Below are positions 24,660 to 32,720 of a stretch of 37,303 nt of DNA, in pieces. A model generated the notes under the pieces. That model did no database searches. It had not been told where the DNA came from and saw only the letters and a list, made by a program, of their open reading frames with translations. This DNA is from Sphingomonas taxi (GTDB lineage Bacteria > Pseudomonadota > Alphaproteobacteria > Sphingomonadales > Sphingomonadaceae). Position 1 is the first letter of the stretch. Each line of letters opens with the position of its first letter. Position numbers and translations under genes: made by a program. The stretch is taken from positions 1 to 37,303 of the forward strand of contig QFMX01000015.1 in NCBI GenBank assembly GCA_003240625.1. The letters are read 5' to 3'.

Positions 24660-27600
24660 GTGGTCAGAACTTCTAATTTCATGCGCAAGGCTTTATCCGG
24701 GAGCAGCGCGCTCCAGGCATTGGCACTAATGGGAGCCGGCGTCGGCTTGGCAGCAACCGTGGTCCCTGCGTCGGCGCAGGATTATAGCCAGGTTTCCGCA
24801 ACAGGCCGTGTTCGGGGCACAAACGGCGAGCCGATTGCCGGCGCATCCGTCGCCGTCACGTCGAATGATCAAGGGTTTACCCGTACTGTTACGACAAACA
24901 GCGACGGTACTTATCGTGTGACTGCGCTTCCGCAGGGCAACTACACGTTCACGATCTCGGCTGCGGGCTTTGACACGTTTACCGATAACGCTGTCGTCCT
25001 GTCTCAGGGCAGTGCCGCGAACCAGTTCACGCTGGCGGCCACTGGCGCCACGGCGAGCGATGAGATTGTCGTTACCGCGGGTCGTATTCGGACCGTGGAT
25101 TTCGATCGTAACACGACCGGCACCGTCTTGAACGTTGCCGACACGGCGGCGCGCGTGCCTGTCGCTCGCGATATCACATCGGTTATTTTGCTCACGCCGG
25201 GCGCGGTATCCGGCGACAACCGCTTCGGCAGCCTGCCGGCCATCAACGGCGCGTCGGTCTCCGAGAACGTCTATTACGTCAATGGCCTGAACATCACGCA
25301 GTTCAGAAACGGCCTGGGCGCCGTGCCGATCCCCTTCGATTTCTATCAGACGGTCGAAACGAAGACCGGCGGCATCTCGGCGGAATTCGGCCGGTTTACC
25401 GGCGGCATGTTCAACGCAACGACGAAATCCGGGTCCAACGAGTTCCACGGCGGCGTGACCTTCAACTGGGCGCCGGATGATTTGCGCTCAGACACGCGCA
25501 ACACCTATGCGGCCGACAATGATGCGTCCTTCTCCGATCGCAAGGAGTTCATTGCGCAGCTTTCGGGCCCAATCATCAAGGATCACCTGTTCTTCTACGG
25601 CCTGTATAATTCGCGGTCCGTGACGAATAAGTCCGGTGCAACCGGCACGGTCAGCGCGACCGGAACGGGTATCAACGGTTGTGCTACCAACCCGACTTTC
25701 TGCGGCACCAGTGAAGATCTCGCGTCGTTCAATCAGGCGATCGTGGGCACGAGCTATCTGATCGATCGTAACAGCAGCCCGTTTTACGGCGGCAAGATCG
25801 ACGCAGTTATCGTGGATGGCCAGCGTCTGGAAGCCACGTACTTCAACACCAGTGCAACCACGGTCCGGGATATCTTCGGAACGAGCACGTACTCGCTGGC
25901 CAGCGGGCAGCGTTACAACCTGAATACCAATGAGGCAGGCGGTTACGTATCGTCGACCGTGTTGCGGTCCGGCGGCGAAAACTATGTCGGCCGTTACACC
26001 GGCACGTTCACCGACTGGCTAACCTTGTCGGCGGCCTACGGCGTCAACAAAAATCGTGAGACGACAGAATCGAGCACACCGGAACTGGCGTCGGTGAATG
26101 ACCTGCGCAACGGCGGCAACGCCAGCATCGGCAACGTCACAGGGAACAACAATGTCGCGTTCGACAAGCGTACCTTCTATCGTGCCGATGCCGATCTGAA
26201 CTTCCGTTTGTTGGGTTCGCACCACATCCGCTTCGGTTACGACAGGGAAGACCTCAATCTCCGGAACTTCATCACGGCGAATGGCGGCTTTCAGTACGAA
26301 CTGAATACGGCAGCGGGAACTGCGGCGACGATCGATCCGGTCGTTGGTCTTCCCGGCGGCACGCAATATGTGAAAGCACGCACCTTCGTCAGCGGCGGTG
26401 AGTTTGATTCGCGTAACGTTGCATTCTATGCGCAGGATAGCTGGCAGTTGTTCGGCGATCGTCTCCAGCTGAACCTTGGTATTCGCAACGACAAGTTTGA
26501 GAACAAGAACGCGGCAGGCGTAACGTTCTACAAGGCCAAGGATCAGTGGTCGCCGCGTCTCGGCTTCAGTGCGGATCCAATGGGTGATGGCCTGACCAAG
26601 GTTTATGGTTCGTTCAGTCGCTATTACCTTCCGGTTGCAGCGAATACCAATGTCCGTCTTGCCGGGTCCGAACTCGACTATGATACCTATTATCGTCTGA
26701 GCGGTCTGGGGCCGAATAATATTCCGGTTCTGGGCGGCGCGATTACGGGGGGCTCGGGTCTTGAGCCATGCCCAGGCGGCACGCCGGCGGGCACGGCATG
26801 CGTTGTCCGTAATGACGGTTCGGTGCCCGATACTGCCTCGGTTGTCGCATCGAACTTGAAGCCGCAGTCGCTAGACGAAATCGTGCTGGGTTTCGAACGA
26901 CGGGTTGGGAGCCGTATCAAGTTTGGCGCATATTATACCCAGACCGATCTGAACGACTCGCTGGAAGACGCGGCGCTCGACCAGGCAATTATCCCGTACT
27001 GTGTGTCACAGGGTAAAACGGCAGCATCATGCCGCGCGATTTGGAACGGGGTACATCAGTACGCGCTGATCAATCCAGGTCGTGATGTCTCGGTCACGTT
27101 GAGTGATCCATTGCCGGGGGAAACAGCACTTCGTACTGTAACTCTGTCGGGTGCAGCGCTTGGCTACCCTCAGGCTGAGCGTAAGTATCGGTCGATGACC
27201 TTTACCTTCGATCGTGAATTCGATGGTAAGTGGGACCTGCATGCCAACTACACCTATGCGAAATTGGTGGGTAACATCGAGGGTGGTATTCGTTCGGACA
27301 ATGCACAGACTGATGCCGGTCTGACGACGGCGTTCGATCTTCCAGCACTGGTGAACGGTACTTACGGATATCTGCCGAATGATCGCCGGCACAATTTCAA
27401 GGCTTACGGCAGCTACCGCTTTGCGGATTGGTTGACGTTGGGTGCGAACGGGGTGCTGGCATCGCCACGCCGCTATGGTTGCTTCGGTCGCGCGCCTGCC
27501 AACGCCGATTTCGATTCGGTTGCAGTGGGTGGTCTCGCCGGGCGCTTCTATGGCGCGGCCGCAGCATATTGTAACGTTTCCGGTGGTGACATCATTCGCG

Positions 27601-27923
27601 ATCCGAACTTCGCAGTCGTGAATGACTCCTTCAACCGGGTTGGCGGCGTTCGCCCATCGACGTTGCAAGTCGTCAAGCGTGCGACGGCATTGAAGTCTGA
27701 TTGGCTTGCACAGTTGGATCTCGATGCGCAGATTCAGTTGCCAACGGAAGGCTATTCGGCTTTCCTGCGCCTTTCGGTGTTCAATGTGTTCAATTCCAAG
27801 CAGGAGTTGCGGTACAGCGAAATCGGAACCACGTCGGCCGGTGCGCCGTTGCCAACATACTCTCTGCCTACCCAGTATAATCCTGGCCGCTCGGCGCGTA
27901 TCCAGCTGGGTGTAAACTTCTAA
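24660..27923 (+). CDS. TonB-dependent receptor, Oar-like, with carboxypeptidase-regulatory-like domain
   Basis: The 1087-residue outer-membrane protein has a signal peptide ending ASA (residue 39), an N-terminal carboxypeptidase-regulatory-like (CarboxypepD_reg) domain (about 45-130; GRVRGTNGEPIAGASVAV, SDGTYRVTALPQGNYTFTIS), a plug domain (about 140-260; NGASVSENVYYVNGLNITQF) and a large 22-strand-type barrel ending in RSARIQLGVNF, with a terminal Phe as expected for Bam insertion. Oar-like receptors import large or unusual ligands or export cargo; the substrate is unknown. I chose GTG 24660 (AGGGA about 9 bases upstream); ATG 24612 or 24681 are alternatives. Codon use is less GC-biased (many GGT, CGT) than its neighbours, which may reflect high expression or transfer. 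Confidence 0.9.
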   Translation: MVRTSNFMRKALSGSSALQALALMGAGVGLAATVVPASAQDYSQVSATGRVRGTNGEPIAGASVAVTSNDQGFTRTVTTNSDGTYRVTALPQGNYTFTISAAGFDTFTDNAVVLSQGSAANQFTLAATGATASDEIVVTAGRIRTVDFDRNTTGTVLNVADTAARVPVARDITSVILLTPGAVSGDNRFGSLPAINGASVSENVYYVNGLNITQFRNGLGAVPIPFDFYQTVETKTGGISAEFGRFTGGMFNATTKSGSNEFHGGVTFNWAPDDLRSDTRNTYAADNDASFSDRKEFIAQLSGPIIKDHLFFYGLYNSRSVTNKSGATGTVSATGTGINGCATNPTFCGTSEDLASFNQAIVGTSYLIDRNSSPFYGGKIDAVIVDGQRLEATYFNTSATTVRDIFGTSTYSLASGQRYNLNTNEAGGYVSSTVLRSGGENYVGRYTGTFTDWLTLSAAYGVNKNRETTESSTPELASVNDLRNGGNASIGNVTGNNNVAFDKRTFYRADADLNFRLLGSHHIRFGYDREDLNLRNFITANGGFQYELNTAAGTAATIDPVVGLPGGTQYVKARTFVSGGEFDSRNVAFYAQDSWQLFGDRLQLNLGIRNDKFENKNAAGVTFYKAKDQWSPRLGFSADPMGDGLTKVYGSFSRYYLPVAANTNVRLAGSELDYDTYYRLSGLGPNNIPVLGGAITGGSGLEPCPGGTPAGTACVVRNDGSVPDTASVVASNLKPQSLDEIVLGFERRVGSRIKFGAYYTQTDLNDSLEDAALDQAIIPYCVSQGKTAASCRAIWNGVHQYALINPGRDVSVTLSDPLPGETALRTVTLSGAALGYPQAERKYRSMTFTFDREFDGKWDLHANYTYAKLVGNIEGGIRSDNAQTDAGLTTAFDLPALVNGTYGYLPNDRRHNFKAYGSYRFADWLTLGANGVLASPRRYGCFGRAPANADFDSVAVGGLAGRFYGAAAAYCNVSGGDIIRDPNFAVVNDSFNRVGGVRPSTLQVVKRATALKSDWLAQLDLDAQIQLPTEGYSAFLRLSVFNVFNSKQELRYSEIGTTSAGAPLPTYSLPTQYNPGRSARIQLGVNF

Positions 27924-27943
27924 ATTCAGTAACATCCAATGGG

Positions 27944-27975
27944 AAAGGGGGCGGTTTCGACCGCCCCCTTTTTTT
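27944..27975 (+). terminator. Rho-independent terminator after the TonB receptor
   Basis: A perfect 12-bp stem, aaagggggcggt (27944-27955) and accgcccccttt (27960-27971), encloses a TTCG tetraloop and runs into a T-tract. It ends the receptor transcript. clpB converges on it from the other side and may also use the stem, though the minus strand has only a short T-run. Confidence 0.95.
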
Positions 27976-27977
27976 GT

Positions 27978-30557
27978 TCAGGCGACCTGGAGCACCAGCT
28001 TGCCGTCGCCCTCGTCGATCTTGACGGTTGAGCCATCCTTCACTTCGCCGCGCAGGATCATGTCGGCGAGCGGGTCCTGCAGATAGCGCTGGACCGCGCG
28101 CTTCAACGGCCGTGCACCGTACACCGGATCATAGCCGACACGACCTAGCCATGCTCTCGCGGCATCGGTCAGGTCGAGCACGATCTTGCGATCCGCCAGC
28201 AGCTTGTCGACGCGGCTCACCTGGATGTCGACGATCGGCGCCATGTGCGACTGGCCGAGGCGGTGGAACAGGATCACCTCGTCGAGCCGGTTGAGGAACT
28301 CCGGTCGGAAGTGTGCGCGGACGATCTCCATCACCTGCGGCTCGACCGACGACACGTCGTCGCCCTCCGCCATGTTCGCCAGATACTGGCTGCCGAGGTT
28401 CGACGTCAGGATGATCAGCGTGTTGCTGAAATCCACCGTGCGCCCCTGGCCGTCGGTCAGCCGCCCGTCGTCGAGCACCTGCAACAGCACGTTGAACACG
28501 TCGCCGTGCGCCTTCTCGACCTCGTCGAACAGGATCACCTGGTACGGCCGCCGCCGCACCGCCTCGGTCAGCACGCCGCCTTCCTCATAGCCGACATAGC
28601 CCGGAGGCGCACCGATCAGCCGCGCGACCGCGTGCTTCTCCATGAACTCGCTCATGTCGATGCGGACCATCGCGGAGGGATCGTCGAACAGGAATTCGGC
28701 GAGCGCCTTGGTCAGCTCGGTCTTGCCGATGCCGGTCGGCCCGAGGAACAGGAACGAGCCCAAAGGCCGGTTCGGATCCTGCAACCCCGCACGCGCCCGC
28801 CGCACCGCTGTCGACACCGCCTTCACCGCATGCGCCTGCCCGATCACGCGTTTGCCGATCGTCGCCTCCATCGCGAGCAGCTTGTCGCGCTCGCCCTGCA
28901 GCATCCGCTCGACTGGAATACCGGTCCAGCGGCTGACGACGCCCGCGATATCGTCCGCGGTCACTTCCTCGCGCAGCATCGCGCCCTTGGTCGCGCCCGC
29001 AGCCTCGTCGAGATGGCGCTGCAACCCCGGAATCGTGCCGTACGAAAGCTCGCCTGCCTTGGCGAGATCGCCCGACCGCTGCGCCTGCTCCAGTTCGAGC
29101 CGCGCGGCGTCGAGCTGCTCCTTCAGCCGTGCCTCGGCGTTGATCTTGTCCTTCTCGCCCTTCCAGCGCGTCGTCAGCTCGGCGGATTGCTCCTCCAGAT
29201 TGACGAGCTCGCCCTCCAGCGTGTCGAGCCGGTCGACCGACGCGTCGTCGGTTTCGCGCTTCAACGCCTCGCGCTCGATCTTCAACTGGATGATCCGCCG
29301 GTCGAGATTCTCGATCGCCTCGGGCTTCGATTCCACCTCCATGCGGATTCGCGACGCGGCCTCGTCCATCAGGTCGATCGCCTTGTCGGGGAGAAAGCGG
29401 TCGGTGATATAGCGGTTCGACAGCGTCGAGGCGGCGACGATCGCGCCGTCGGTGATCCTCACGCCGTGATGGAGCTCGTACTTCTCCTTCAGCCCGCGCA
29501 GGATCGAGATCGTGTCCTCGACGGTCGGTTCGCCGACCATCACCGGCTGGAAGCGCCGCTGCAGCGCGGGGTCCTTCTCGACATATTTGCGATACTCATC
29601 GAGCGTGGTCGCGCCTACGCAGTGAAGCTCACCGCGCGCGAGGGCTGGCTTGAGCAGATTGCCGGCGTCCATCGCGCCCTCGGATTTGCCCGCGCCGATC
29701 AGCTGGTGCATCTCGTCGATGAACAGGATGATGTCGCCCTCGGCGGCCTTCACCTCGTCGAGCACGCCTTTCAGTCGCTCCTCGAACTCGCCGCGATACT
29801 TCGCGCCCGCGATCAGCGAGCCGAGGTCGAGCGACATCAGACGCCGGTCCTTGAGCGTATCGGGCACGTCGCCATTGGCGATCCGCAGCGCGAGGCCTTC
29901 CGCGATGGCGGTCTTGCCGACACCGGGTTCGCCGATCAGCGCAGGGTTGTTTTTGGTCCGGCGCGCGAGGATCTGGATCGTGCGGCGGATCTCCTCGTCG
30001 CGGCCGATGACGGGATCGAGCTTGCCGTCGCGCGCCGCCTGGGTGAGATCGCGCGCGAACTTCTTCAGCGCATCGTAACGATCCTCGGCGCCCGCAGTGT
30101 CGGCGGTGCGGCCCTGGCGTAGACCGTTGATCGCGGTGTTGAGCCCCTCGGGCGTCACGCCGCCAGCCTTCAAGGCCTTGCCGGCCGCGGTGTTGAGCGA
30201 CAGCGCGAGCGCGACCAGCAGGCGCTCGACGGTGACGAAGCTGTCGCCCGCCTTGGTCGCGATCTGCTCGGCCTGGTCGAGTACGCGGACGGCGTCGTTG
30301 TCGATTCCCGGCGTGGTCTGCGCGCCCGAGCCCGACACGACCGGGATCTTGGCGAGCGCGAGATCGGTCTCCGACGTCGCGCGCTTGGCGTCGCCACCCG
30401 CGGCCGCGATCAGCCCGGCGGCCATGCCCTGCTCGTCTTCCAGCAGCGCCTTCAACAGATGTTCGGGGGCGATCCGCTGGTGGTTCATGCGGATCGCGAC
30501 GGTCTGCGCGGATTGCAGGAAGCCCTTCGCGCGATCGGTGAATTTGTCGATGTTCAT
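27978..30557 (-). CDS. clpB: ATP-dependent chaperone ClpB
   Basis: The 859-residue disaggregase pulls apart heat-aggregated proteins with DnaK. It has the N-terminal Clp_N domain (about 1-145; FTDRAKGFLQSAQTVAIRMN), NBD1 with Walker A GEPGVGKTAIAEG near 208, the middle coiled-coil domain (about 400-530; RLDTLEGELVNLEEQSAEL), and NBD2 with Walker A GPTGIGKTELTKA near 606. The FDEVEKAHGDVFNVLLQVLD Walker B region and a C-terminal small domain ending ILRGEVKDGSTVKI follow. Length is normal for ClpB and the middle domain distinguishes it from ClpA. ATG 30557 has AGGA 8 bases upstream. A heat-shock-type promoter candidate lies just upstream. Confidence 0.97.
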   Translation of the reverse strand: MNIDKFTDRAKGFLQSAQTVAIRMNHQRIAPEHLLKALLEDEQGMAAGLIAAAGGDAKRATSETDLALAKIPVVSGSGAQTTPGIDNDAVRVLDQAEQIATKAGDSFVTVERLLVALALSLNTAAGKALKAGGVTPEGLNTAINGLRQGRTADTAGAEDRYDALKKFARDLTQAARDGKLDPVIGRDEEIRRTIQILARRTKNNPALIGEPGVGKTAIAEGLALRIANGDVPDTLKDRRLMSLDLGSLIAGAKYRGEFEERLKGVLDEVKAAEGDIILFIDEMHQLIGAGKSEGAMDAGNLLKPALARGELHCVGATTLDEYRKYVEKDPALQRRFQPVMVGEPTVEDTISILRGLKEKYELHHGVRITDGAIVAASTLSNRYITDRFLPDKAIDLMDEAASRIRMEVESKPEAIENLDRRIIQLKIEREALKRETDDASVDRLDTLEGELVNLEEQSAELTTRWKGEKDKINAEARLKEQLDAARLELEQAQRSGDLAKAGELSYGTIPGLQRHLDEAAGATKGAMLREEVTADDIAGVVSRWTGIPVERMLQGERDKLLAMEATIGKRVIGQAHAVKAVSTAVRRARAGLQDPNRPLGSFLFLGPTGIGKTELTKALAEFLFDDPSAMVRIDMSEFMEKHAVARLIGAPPGYVGYEEGGVLTEAVRRRPYQVILFDEVEKAHGDVFNVLLQVLDDGRLTDGQGRTVDFSNTLIILTSNLGSQYLANMAEGDDVSSVEPQVMEIVRAHFRPEFLNRLDEVILFHRLGQSHMAPIVDIQVSRVDKLLADRKIVLDLTDAARAWLGRVGYDPVYGARPLKRAVQRYLQDPLADMILRGEVKDGSTVKIDEGDGKLVLQVA

Positions 30558-30594
30558 GACGAATTCCTGTGGAATTGATTCGGTGTTGGCCGAG

Positions 30595-30622
30595 AGATGG
30601 TGTTGTATTTGAGCAACACAAG
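30595..30622 (-). promoter_or_regulatory. Candidate sigma-32 promoter of clpB
   Basis: On the minus strand CTTG (30622-30619) is followed, with spacing in the range for heat-shock promoters, by CACCATCT (30602-30595), one base from the enterobacterial -10 consensus CCCCATNT. Its position about 40 bases before the clpB ATG fits. The -35 lacks the usual AA after CTTG, so this is a candidate only. Confidence 0.5.
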
Positions 30623-30728
30623 AGGCGGCGCTGATCGGATGCTAGGGCGTGCGCCGCGTGGCTGAAATAGCGTTTATTCTCGGTATCTAAGCCTCGCCGT
30701 CATCGCTATGTTCAGGTTCGCATGCTAT

Positions 30729-31154
30729 ATGTCACGCGTGACAACAGCCATTCCCCATAGCTACGCCATCGGCATCGAGCCGGCCGACATCGACTTCATG
30801 GGTCATGTCAACAATGCGAACTATCTGAAGTGGGTGCAGGCCGCCGTGATCGACCATTGGCAGCGCCTCGCGCCGGCCGAGGCGGTCGCCGGGCACCTGT
30901 GGGTCGCCTTGAAACACGAGATCACGTACCGGAAACCGGCGTTCCTCAACGACGACGTGATCGCGACGGTGTTGCTGGAGAAAGTCCAGGGCGCGCGTGC
31001 GTTCTACGAGACGATCATCAAGCGTGGCGAAGACGTGCTGGCCGAGGTGAAGTCGAGCTGGTGCTGCCTTGATGCGGAGACGTTGCGGCCGTCGCGGTTG
31101 ACGAATAGCGTGATCGAGCATTTCTTTTCGAAGGACCCGGCGGCGGCGACCTAG
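30729..31154 (+). CDS. Acyl-CoA thioesterase, 4HBT hotdog fold
   Basis: The 141-residue product has the 4-hydroxybenzoyl-CoA-thioesterase-like pattern: IEPADIDFMGHVNNANYLKW near the N-terminus, with the catalytic Asp in DFMGHVNN, then HEITYRKPAFLNDDVIATVL and FYETIIKRGEDVLAEVKSSW. It should cleave acyl-CoA thioesters in the cytoplasm; the acyl group cannot be told from sequence. The upstream ATG at 30708 is in frame and would add seven residues; ATG 30729 begins closer to the usual start, and neither has a strong ribosome site. It diverges from clpB and converges on the ScfR-type gene. Confidence 0.85.
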   Translation: MSRVTTAIPHSYAIGIEPADIDFMGHVNNANYLKWVQAAVIDHWQRLAPAEAVAGHLWVALKHEITYRKPAFLNDDVIATVLLEKVQGARAFYETIIKRGEDVLAEVKSSWCCLDAETLRPSRLTNSVIEHFFSKDPAAAT

Positions 31155-31180
31155 CTGAAGCCACCTCCTTCGCCATCGCC

Positions 31181-31206
31181 ACCTCCCCGGCCTTCGCCGG
31201 GGAGGT
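31181..31206. terminator. Bidirectional hairpin between convergent genes
   Basis: acctccccggc (31181-31191) and gccggggaggt (31196-31206) form a perfect 11-bp stem with loop cttc. There is no T-run. It matches the inner hairpin of the ccccggcgaaggccgggg repeat family, so it may be a partial copy that serves as a weak terminator for both genes. Confidence 0.6.
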
Positions 31207-31225
31207 AGCGCTGGCGGGGGGGCAA

Positions 31226-32620
31226 CTAAACCACCTCATACGGCACGGCGCCGCGCCGGTCCGGATCGACTCGTATCCCACTCGCGGCCGGCGGAAACGC
31301 GCGCTGGTCGCAGTCGGTGCGTAAACAGACGCGACACGAAGACCCAATCGGCGTCGCGATCCCGCCCGTCCCCAGCGCATCCGCATAGATGAACTCCGAC
31401 GCGTTCGCCTCCTCGCAGCCCAGCGCGACCGCATAGCGCCGCGCCGGCCGCGTGTAGGTCTCGGACGGTTTCACCAGACCCTTCGCCATCGAGACGTAGC
31501 GGATGCCGTCGGTCGTCTCGATCAGCTGCGTCAGGATGCGGTCGGGGATCGCCACCGCCTCGTGGACGATCCAGAGCGGACACGCACCCCCGAACCGCGC
31601 GAACTGCAACCGCGTGGCGGAGTGGCGCTTGGTGATGTTCCCCGCCATATCGACGCGGCAGAAGAAGAACGGGATGCCGAGCGCGCCAGGGCGCTGCAAC
31701 GTCGACAGCCGATGGCACGTTTGCTCGAAACTCGTCCCGAAAATCCGCCGCAACCGGTCGATGTCGTGGCGCACACTCCGCGCTTCGGTGCGGAAGCGGG
31801 TGTAGGGCATGACGATCGCCCCGGCCGCATAGTTGGTCAGCCCCGCCGTCAGCAGTGCGCGGGCCGTCTCCGACGCCATCTCCGACGCCGCGACGATCCC
31901 GCCGATCACGTCACCAAACTCGTGCCGCGCGACCTGATGCGCGAGCGAGAACAGCGTGGTCTCTCCCGGCTGCGACCCATCGAGCCGTAAGGTCGCACCG
32001 TCATAATCGCGTAAAGGAGCGGCGAGCGCGCCCGAGATCGCAACCGACACACCGCGTGCCGCAAGTCGAGCCTCCAACGCCGCGATGCGGTCCGCCCCCA
32101 GCGTTTCGCCAATCTCCTCCGCCCGCCGGTCGAGCGCATCGACATAATTACCCGCTGCATGAAACCAGTCGCGCACGTCCTCCCACGGCAGCAACCCAGG
32201 CGCCCCAGACCCCGCCACCAACCGGTCGTCGAGCGCGCGCAACTGCTCCTGCGCGCGGCGATACGCGTCGTGCATCGCGACCAGCCGCTGCGCCAGCAAC
32301 GGCTGGTGCTTCACCGCACGCCGCACCGCGCTCTCGTCGAGCGCGGGCGCCTCCACGCTCGTGTCCGACACCGCCTCCAGCGTCGCGATCAGCAACGCGG
32401 TATCGTCCGCCGCGTCGATGCTCCCCCAATCCGCCGGAAACTCGCGCGCGAGCGTGATCAGCACGCCCTCGGTCACCGGCCGGTCGCCATTCTCGATCTG
32501 CGAGAGGTAGCTCACGGACAGCCCAATCCGCGCCGCCATCGCCGCCTGGCTGATCCCGAGGACGCGGCGCAGGTCGCGCAGGCGGTGTCCGACGAAGAGG
32601 CGACGTGCAGGAAGGGTCAT
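31226..32620 (-). CDS. ScfR/RamB-type short-chain acyl-CoA regulator (HTH + ImmA/IrrE-like)
   Basis: The 464-residue regulator has an N-terminal XRE helix-turn-helix (about 8-65; LRDLRRVLGISQAAMAARIG, LSVSYLSQIENGDRPVT), a middle M78/ImmA-IrrE-like region (about 225-290; LFSLAHQVARHEFGDVIGG, where the HExxH metal motif is not intact), and a C-terminal DUF2083-type region with a Cys group (SSCRVCLRTDCDQRAFPP). This layout is that of RamB and ScfR/PrpC-region regulators, which sense short-chain acyl-CoAs and control propionate and acetate metabolism. It is divergent from pccB and flanked by candidate operators. The long open frame upstream (to 33001) is antisense to pccB; ATG 32620 begins just before the HTH. 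Confidence 0.88.
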   Translation of the reverse strand: MTLPARRLFVGHRLRDLRRVLGISQAAMAARIGLSVSYLSQIENGDRPVTEGVLITLAREFPADWGSIDAADDTALLIATLEAVSDTSVEAPALDESAVRRAVKHQPLLAQRLVAMHDAYRRAQEQLRALDDRLVAGSGAPGLLPWEDVRDWFHAAGNYVDALDRRAEEIGETLGADRIAALEARLAARGVSVAISGALAAPLRDYDGATLRLDGSQPGETTLFSLAHQVARHEFGDVIGGIVAASEMASETARALLTAGLTNYAAGAIVMPYTRFRTEARSVRHDIDRLRRIFGTSFEQTCHRLSTLQRPGALGIPFFFCRVDMAGNITKRHSATRLQFARFGGACPLWIVHEAVAIPDRILTQLIETTDGIRYVSMAKGLVKPSETYTRPARRYAVALGCEEANASEFIYADALGTGGIATPIGSSCRVCLRTDCDQRAFPPAASGIRVDPDRRGAVPYEVV

Positions 32621-32631
32621 GCCTCCACCTA

Positions 32632-32663
32632 GTTTGCAAACATGCTCCGTGCAACTTTGCAAC
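32632..32663. promoter_or_regulatory. TTTGCAA operator candidates between regulator and pccB
   Basis: A perfect palindrome gtttgcaaac (32632-32641) and a related ctttgcaac (32655-32663) lie in the 100-base divergent gap. Both resemble the published RamB box core TTTGCAAA of actinobacteria. Their spacing, about two helical turns, fits cooperative binding and control of both genes. Sites are seen; binding is inference. Confidence 0.65.
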
Positions 32664-32720
32664 ATTGCATTTGCGCGAAGCCTCCCGCTCTGTGAAGGCC
32701 AGCAACAGGACGGAGAGACG

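Noticed and set aside
28245..30122. A 625-codon plus-strand frame opposite clpB
   Set aside because: clpB is unmistakable on the other strand, and this product is a low-complexity Arg/Leu/Asp mirror.
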